This document shows positions 6,630 to 11,076 of a DNA stretch of 11,076 bases, piece by piece. A program made the translations under genes and the position numbers. The notes under the pieces are model-generated. The model was not told the DNA's origin. It worked only from the letters and a program-made list of their open reading frames with translations, and ran no database searches. Position 1 is the first letter of the stretch; every line of letters begins with the position of its first letter. The stretch covers positions 1-11,076 of the forward strand of contig UZAE01014944.1 in NCBI GenBank assembly GCA_900617975.1. The letters run 5' to 3'. The stretch is from Rodentolepis nana. Taxonomy: Eukaryota > Platyhelminthes > Cestoda > Cyclophyllidea > Hymenolepididae.

Positions 6630-7480
6630 AATCTGTCACTTTTGCCTTCAAATATTTGCAAAAAATGGGCAATTTTTTAAACAATTTAACCACTCAGCCG
6701 TTGAATTTAGGTTTTTTGCAAAAAATTTAATACTGAAATCATCGAAACCGTCGTGAAACAAAGTATAACTAAATCTATTCCAACCAGACGACATTGGAGT
6801 TCACATCCTAGAACTTTGTCGAGGAGAATAATTACAAAATTATATTTATTCATTTATCCTTAACGGGATATGTACTTTAAATGCATTAGGCAAATAATTG
6901 AATTATAGTAGCACTGTTTTAGAAACGTCTCATCAGACACTCTGGAAACGAAACATTACGAAAAAAAACATTATGAAAATGTCAAATATTCCATTAAATC
7001 GCCCATTGTAAATGATTATAAGTTGTTTAATAAATTTGAAAATTTTAATTGTGGTAGGTTGATTAAATAGTCAATAGAGCGTATTGCATGGTAAAAATTA
7101 GTTATAAATAACATTCTAGATACGCTATCTGCGAATTTTAATGCAGATCTTTCAAAAATTGTCTCCAATTAAAATTTCTAAATAAAGCCACACTAATTGA
7201 ATGTTAATAATGACAATTGTTAAATATTACATTTAAAATTATTGCCTTTATTTCGAGCACTCAACTAATATCAAAATTACTCGAGATTAAAACAATGGAA
7301 CATGATGGAATTATCCATACCTGATAACTAAATTTAGGTCAAGATGTGTTTTAAAATAAAATACTTTGCTTATTCTTAGCCTCATTGCGATTTCTATCAC
7401 AAATCAATAATTGAAATTCTATTGTGTTTTCTGTGTGCCTATATTTCCCAGGCTAAAGTTGAGTAACAATAGCTCTCTCT
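6630..7480. other. Very AT-rich stretch, no supported gene
   Basis: Only a perfect 14-bp palindrome (TTTTTTGCAAAAAA at 6712-6725) and a TTTGCAAAAAAT motif repeated about 60 bp apart (near 6655 and 6715) stand out. No coding frame was seen. Confidence 0.55.
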
Positions 7481-7486
7481 ATCCTT

Positions 7487-7612
7487 CCCCCCCCCCCTCC
7501 TCTCTGCAGAGCTCTAAATAATGCGACTTTGTCAGGTGGTAAAACGCACTGAAAATTTGAAAACACAAAAATATGTGTTAATGAAAATATACTAATTTTG
7601 GAGGGGGGGGGG
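7487..7612. repeat. Paired C11 and G10 homopolymer runs
   Basis: C11 occupies 7487-7497 and G10 occupies 7603-7612, with 105 bp between. The runs are complementary and could anchor a hairpin. This is the same arrangement, in the opposite order, as the G11/poly-C pair at 3577-3693. Confidence 0.85.
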
Positions 7613-7662
7613 ATAAATTAGTCCAGAATACACTTCCGAATTCTTGATTATTTTTTTTTTAG

Positions 7663-8054
7663 AATCAGTTGGATTTTGTTTGAAATCGTTGTATTTGAGA
7701 CGATTCCAAAGGTCACTTTGTGAAAAAATGACACGGGAGCACTATTGGCCTCTTGGATCACGGCGTATGAGTCGTCGTATTGCCTTATATGGCCTTTACG
7801 CAGATCGCTCGTGTTATAAGTGTAGTATAGCTATACGAATTTCTAGTCAAAAGCCATATTTACTTCCATTTAAAGCAGGTACTAAGATTTCGAGGTTATT
7901 TTCCAAGTCTTCACTGAAGTTATCACTCAGGCAACGCACAGAATGGTCTTTCTTTGTAGCTAGAAGCCATAAGAAAATTGAGCATATTTATACATTTCAT
8001 TCTAGTTTATTATCACCTCTGAAATTGATGACCGTTTGGCGTTTTTTCTTCTAA
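7663..8054 (+). CDS. Candidate exon or decayed ORF, about 130 codons, unrecognised
   Basis: This is the longest frame outside the minisatellite and ends with TAA at 8052-8054. It is preceded by a run of ten T and AG (7651-7662), a textbook-looking 3' splice acceptor, so the coding part could begin at 7663. The first in-frame ATG is at 7728-7730 (MTREHYWPLGSRRMSRR), giving 108 residues. The product is strongly basic (many R and K), with scattered aromatics and a few cysteines, and ends in WRFFF. The segment has more CpG and a more even base composition than its surroundings. I see no known domain or catalytic motif. It may be an exon, a transposon relic or a non-coding transcript; an open frame of this length by chance is also possible. 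Confidence 0.25.
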
Positions 8055-8890
8055 TTTTGCTTAATTTTACCTAATTTCATGGTTTTTTTTAATTCAAAAA
8101 ATTTCTCATGTACATGTGACTCAAAGTTGGAAATTTCGAAAGCAATCAATCTAAAAACGAAGTGAATAAATGATTTTTCAGACTTAAACAACTAATTAAA
8201 CTCAAAAAATCAATCATATTAATATCATATATCGACTCTATGAACTGCACCTTTTAATTTGTCTAATTTTTTTATGTACATATCCAGATGATCTGAAGGG
8301 TAGATTCGACATTGTGCAAATTTCGTAAAGGTCATTTGAGATTTAAGTCTTTAGTCTGTCAAACAGTGATCCTGAAAATGGTACAAAAAAGAATTTTCCT
8401 TGGCAAACTTACAACCACTTTTAGCAGTTTTTTTCACTAATTCAAACCAAATTAGAAGCCTTTGCTTTGACCATGGATAAGCTTATCTTCAAGATCTGAT
8501 TGGCATCTGTTGAATATTTTTTTCGAAAAATTAGGTAAATTTGAGAAAAAAGATAATTCGACTATTTAATGCTTGAATCACAAATACACCTCAGAAATAT
8601 AAGGATGTGTTGATTTAAATTTGTAACACACCCCGAATTATGAGAGAGAGAAATAAGCTAGACAATTATCTTGTCAAAATTCAAGTTATATTTGGGATTC
8701 GTTTACCATTTGTGTTATTTTTCTCGCAATTGCCACATTCAGACCACTTTTAATGAGCTTTTTTCTATTAATTTTTAATATAATTGTATATCGAGTGGTC
8801 ACCTATTGCCTAATTGAGTTCTAACTACTCAAAATTGAGAAGAGAGCTAACCCCTGAAATTGCACCGACTCACTTTGAGTTTGAGTATTT
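8055..8890. other. AT-rich stretch, nothing recognised
   Basis: Long A/T tracts and a short GA run (8642-8652) are present. There is no frame above chance and no match to the dispersed element. Confidence 0.55.
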
Positions 8891-8896
8891 AAAACA

Positions 8897-8927
8897 TTTG
8901 GGCAGATTCTCAGAACACTTGCCCAAA
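8897..8927. repeat. Short perfect inverted repeat, 8-bp arms
   Basis: TTTGGGCA (8897-8904) and TGCCCAAA (8920-8927) are exact reverse complements around a 15-nt loop. The loop carries the small palindrome-like TTCTCAGAA (8907-8915), which fits a TTCnnnGAA pattern. This may be chance. Confidence 0.6.
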
Positions 8928-9043
8928 ACCTGGCAGTTAAATATTTTTAATGAGGCAGATTTACAACAGAATTAACTTGGAATAAAGGAGTCATTCACTA
9001 AGTAGCACCAAGTTTCTTGTTGTGACTATTGTTATGTGTAAGA

Positions 9044-9073
9044 ATATATATATATATATATGTATATATATAT
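9044..9073. repeat. (AT)n microsatellite with one interruption
   Basis: Alternating A and T run through this stretch, broken by a single G near 9062. Confidence 0.9.
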
Positions 9074-9097
9074 GAACAACGCTTCCATCTTGATAAG

Positions 9098-9107
9098 CCG
9101 CGGCGCC
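9098..9107. other. Isolated GC-only block of overlapping palindromes
   Basis: CCGCGGCGCC contains CCGCGG and GGCGCC overlapping, with three CpG. It is set between an AT microsatellite and AT-only palindromes (ATTTAAAT at 9108-9115 and again near 9130). Contrast with the surroundings is the only evidence that it matters. Confidence 0.35.
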
Positions 9108-9109
9108 AT

Positions 9110-9565
9110 TTAAATTTTTAAATTAGTTGATTTAAATTAACCCTCCCCGCGCTATTCATTAATCATCACCTCGTTACTTCGACAGAAACTTCATTTTCCT
9201 CAAGATTTCAAATGAAAGCTAAATTTTATTATTAAGCAGCAAAACAAAAGAAACAAAACAAAATTATGCTTTTTAAAATTAAATATTGAATGTTACGCGC
9301 TCATCAGATGCCACGAGGTGGGGACCTATTCCTAAAATTTCACTAATCCATTATTAGAAAGTTTAACAAACTTTATCAAAACGGCATATAAACTCATTTA
9401 AAAAATACATTCTAGAAAGATAACTAATCCTCCTTACATATCAGAAATACCGTAAATTTAACCACAATAAAGTGTCTATAATACTACTCTCGTGTTAAAG
9501 TTTGAAGTAATTGATTTCTCATTACATTAATTAATTTACGAATGTTTTATCTCATTAGAAAAACA
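9110..9565. other. AT-rich stretch, nothing recognised
   Basis: No frame or repeat of note. A small CCTCCCCGCG block lies near 9142-9151. Confidence 0.5.
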
Positions 9566-9568
9566 ATG

Positions 9569-9622
9569 CCCCCCCCCCACTATATAAAATTCTTATGTTT
9601 AAGAAATTTCTTAAGTGGGGCA
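9569..9622. repeat. C10 run, 16-bp palindrome and complementary GTGGGGCA arm
   Basis: C10 at 9569-9578 lies in a TGCCCC...CCAC context whose reverse complement, GTGGGGCA, is at 9615-9622. Between them is TTAAGAAATTTCTTAA (9599-9614), a perfect 16-bp palindrome, and TTCTTA (9590-9595), which can pair with TAAGAA (9600-9605). The inner AGAAATTTCT fits the paired nGAAnnTTCn arrangement of heat-shock elements, but two pentamers are fewer than a functional site usually has. Confidence 0.65.
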
Positions 9623-9624
9623 CC

Positions 9625-10414
9625 TTATAGATTCACAAGTGTTTGTTGCAATAAATTTTATACTTAATAAAACTTTGTGCATTTTGAATTATCACATAAT
9701 TTAGCTACTGCAAAACCAGGTAACTCAGAAATGTTCTATTTTGATTGAGTAAAAACAATTCCCCTCATTTTTTGCATTTAATTTCAGTTAAAAAACAGTG
9801 TATATTAATTCCATGATAGACATCATTCCCTACATGACTCAATGATTTTAGTTAAAGGCACATGTCAATTTGAATATGAACATCCCATTGTGAGATATGT
9901 TTTTACCAATCGATAAAATATATATATTATTATTTTCATTGCGGTTAGTCTCTGGGCCGCAAAAGTGCGTTGTCTCATTGCAGAATAAATGTTATTGGTT
10001 GGTGAATTCGATTTTACGGAGCTTGCTCACTCGTATTTGAATTTAACAAAAGTGGCAATTTTATCACTGAATTACCCACAAGAGTCCATTGTGGGCTCAC
10101 ATTTGTAGATAAGGTTCTCACAGTAAGAAAAGATTGATAATTACCTTAAACTAATTTTCTCACAGTTAATTTAATAATGATCAAGTATTGTTGATACTAC
10201 TGTAGATTGATAAATTCAAAAATAGGCAATCTCAAGTATTGCACAAGATGTGAGGTAAAGACAATTCTTAAAGACTTTCTGAAATGAAATGTAAAAAAAA
10301 TTAGAGCTGAATTTTCATTTGCACGAGATTCGTTTTAATACAATTTTAATGCCAAGTAATATCTAACATTTAAACTTACTTCTCTCTGTTTTCATTTATT
10401 GAACATATTTCACC
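9625..10414. other. AT-rich stretch before copy D, nothing recognised
   Basis: No supported gene, tRNA-like fold or dispersed-repeat match was found up to the target-site duplication at 10415. Confidence 0.55.
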
Positions 10415-10425
10415 AAATATTACAA
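10415..10425 (+). repeat. Target-site duplication of copy D, left
   Basis: AAATATTACAA, identical to 10718-10728. It directly abuts the point where homology with the right end of copy A stops. Confidence 0.8.
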
Positions 10426-10717
10426 AGGTGTGGTGTGCGATAGACTTACCTCCAAGTGGTGCACCCTGGGCAACGTATACTCATACGGCAAAAAGTCTAT
10501 TAACCGGCAGTTGACTTCTGACTTAAAACTGCCATCACCGCACTGTACTCACCTCACCTATTTTCCGCCTTTGTCTGTCTCTTTTACATCTTTAAAACAC
10601 TCTTCTGTTCCCCCCCTCTCGACTTTTTCGATTTGATGTTCCTCTCCCTCTGTGAAGCCTGTTGTCAACTAAAGGACTAATGATAACTATCAAAACGCCT
10701 GTCATTTGATATGAAAT
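10426..10717 (+). repeat. SINE-like dispersed element, copy D, apparently full length (292 bp)
   Basis: This is the reference copy. From the 5' end it has GGTGTGGTGTGCGATAGAC, then a single minisatellite-type unit (about 10450-10485) bracketed by ATAGACTT (10440-10447) and AAGTCTAT (10493-10500). Next come the GGCAGTT...AACTGCC inverted repeat, a TGTCTGTCTCTTTTACATC block, a C7 run (10610-10616), AATGATAACTATCAAAACG, and an A/T tail (TGAAATAAAT). The internal E-box of the array consensus (CCACGTGG) reads CCAAGTGG here. Exact 11-bp repeats flank it. No coding frame is plausible; the 68-codon frame at 10430-10636 simply crosses the element. Known short retroposons depend on a LINE-encoded reverse transcriptase; none is encoded in this window. 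Confidence 0.85.
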
Positions 10718-10728
10718 AAATATTACAA
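10718..10728 (+). repeat. Target-site duplication of copy D, right
   Basis: AAATATTACAA follows directly after the A/T tail of copy D and is identical to 10415-10425. Being AT-rich, it may share a few bases with the tail. Confidence 0.8.
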
Positions 10729-10866
10729 TGACTCAATCACCTTTATAACCTGATGCTTGTCATAATTACCAATCCTACTTTTGGTATGAATTTTTTTTCA
10801 CTCTAGAACAGCTGGTAAAAGCCAATGAAATAAATTATTGATTATGCTCAATGCAATGAAGCGATT
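10729..10866. other. AT-rich flank, nothing recognised
   Basis: This is sequence between the right target duplication and the hairpin at 10867. No feature seen. Confidence 0.5.
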
Positions 10867-10942
10867 GGTCAGTAATGATTCAGTTAACCTGCCAGCACAT
10901 AGGATCATTGGTTAGTTTAGCAGGCTAAGGTGAATTATTACC
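10867..10942. repeat. Imperfect hairpin of precursor-microRNA size
   Basis: The left arm (10867-10892) and right arm (10920-10942) pair over most of their length: GGT with ACC, TAAT-like with ATTA, ATTCA with TGAAT, and TTAACCTGC with GCAGGCTAA (one G-T pair). There are small bulges and a loop of about 27 nt. No tRNA boxes are present. Transcription is unknown. Confidence 0.5.
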
Positions 10943-11076
10943 GTTTATTTCCAAGTATCTCTATTTCAGAAGGGTAGAGGTAACATTGTTCTACCAAATT
11001 ACTCGTTATTTATTTTCTAAGTTGGTTAAGGCGAAAGGAGAGCACGGTAGGAATCGAGCAATGGATCAATTAGACC

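Noticed and set aside
9579..9590. TATATAAAA as a core promoter
   Set aside because: TATA-like words are expected often in this AT-rich DNA, and no start site or downstream gene is seen.
10426..10500. tRNA-derived head (A box/B box) for the SINE-like element
   Set aside because: CTCCAAGTGG only loosely resembles an A box, the array consensus reads CACGTGG there, and no GGTTCGAnnCC-like B box follows at the right distance.

Overview
This window looks like non-coding or intronic DNA from an AT-rich animal nuclear genome. The base composition, long A/T tracts, (AT)n and poly-C/poly-G tracts, short dispersed repeats with an (AAAT)-type tail and the lack of any dense run of open frames all argue against a bacterial, phage or organelle sequence. 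An invertebrate, possibly an arthropod, is my guess, but nothing here fixes the taxon. I recognise no known protein family, tRNA, rRNA or CRISPR array. One N lies inside a poly-C tract at 3654, so that spot is unreliable assembly.

The main content is one dispersed repeat family present four times. Copy A (1-1131, minus, cut by the window edge), copy B (2794-3040, plus), copy C (3992-4220, minus) and copy D (10426-10717, plus) share a body of about 200-250 bp and an A/T-rich tail. Copy D is the clearest. It is 292 bp long, ends in an AAATAAAT-like tail and sits between two identical 11-bp direct repeats (AAATATTACAA at 10415-10425 and 10718-10728). This is the signature of a short retroposon inserted by target-primed reverse transcription. 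Copies B and C have the tail end but lose progressively more of the opposite end, as 5'-truncated retroposons do. No tRNA-type A/B boxes are evident, so the family is called SINE-like rather than a tRNA-SINE.

In copy A a segment near the 5' end of this element, single in copy D, has expanded into 20 tandem units (244-1109) spaced mostly 36-49 bp apart. Each unit packs three palindromes (GTATAC, GGTGCACC, CCACGTGG). The array contains a perfect 125-bp three-unit duplication (538-662 and 991-1115) and an internal second copy of the element flank (449-499). The window therefore appears to show a minisatellite being born inside a retroposon.

Outside these repeats: 1132-2290 holds one small minus-strand frame that reads like a protein segment (1314-1574) with a possible poly(A) signal behind it. 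Weaker minus-strand frames lie at 2291-2485 and 4438-4653, and a plus-strand frame preceded by a splice-acceptor-like tract lies at 7663-8054. Any of these could be single exons of a larger gene or chance. The other notable items are structural: a perfect 16-bp-stem hairpin with AAA loop (6567-6601) inside a longer imperfect stem, a pre-miRNA-sized imperfect hairpin (10867-10942), paired G- and C-homopolymers (3577/3649 and 7487/7603), quadruplex-capable tracts, and a 16-bp palindrome beside a C10 run (9569-9622). Most of 4660-7480 and 8055-10410 is AT-rich sequence with nothing else that I can support.
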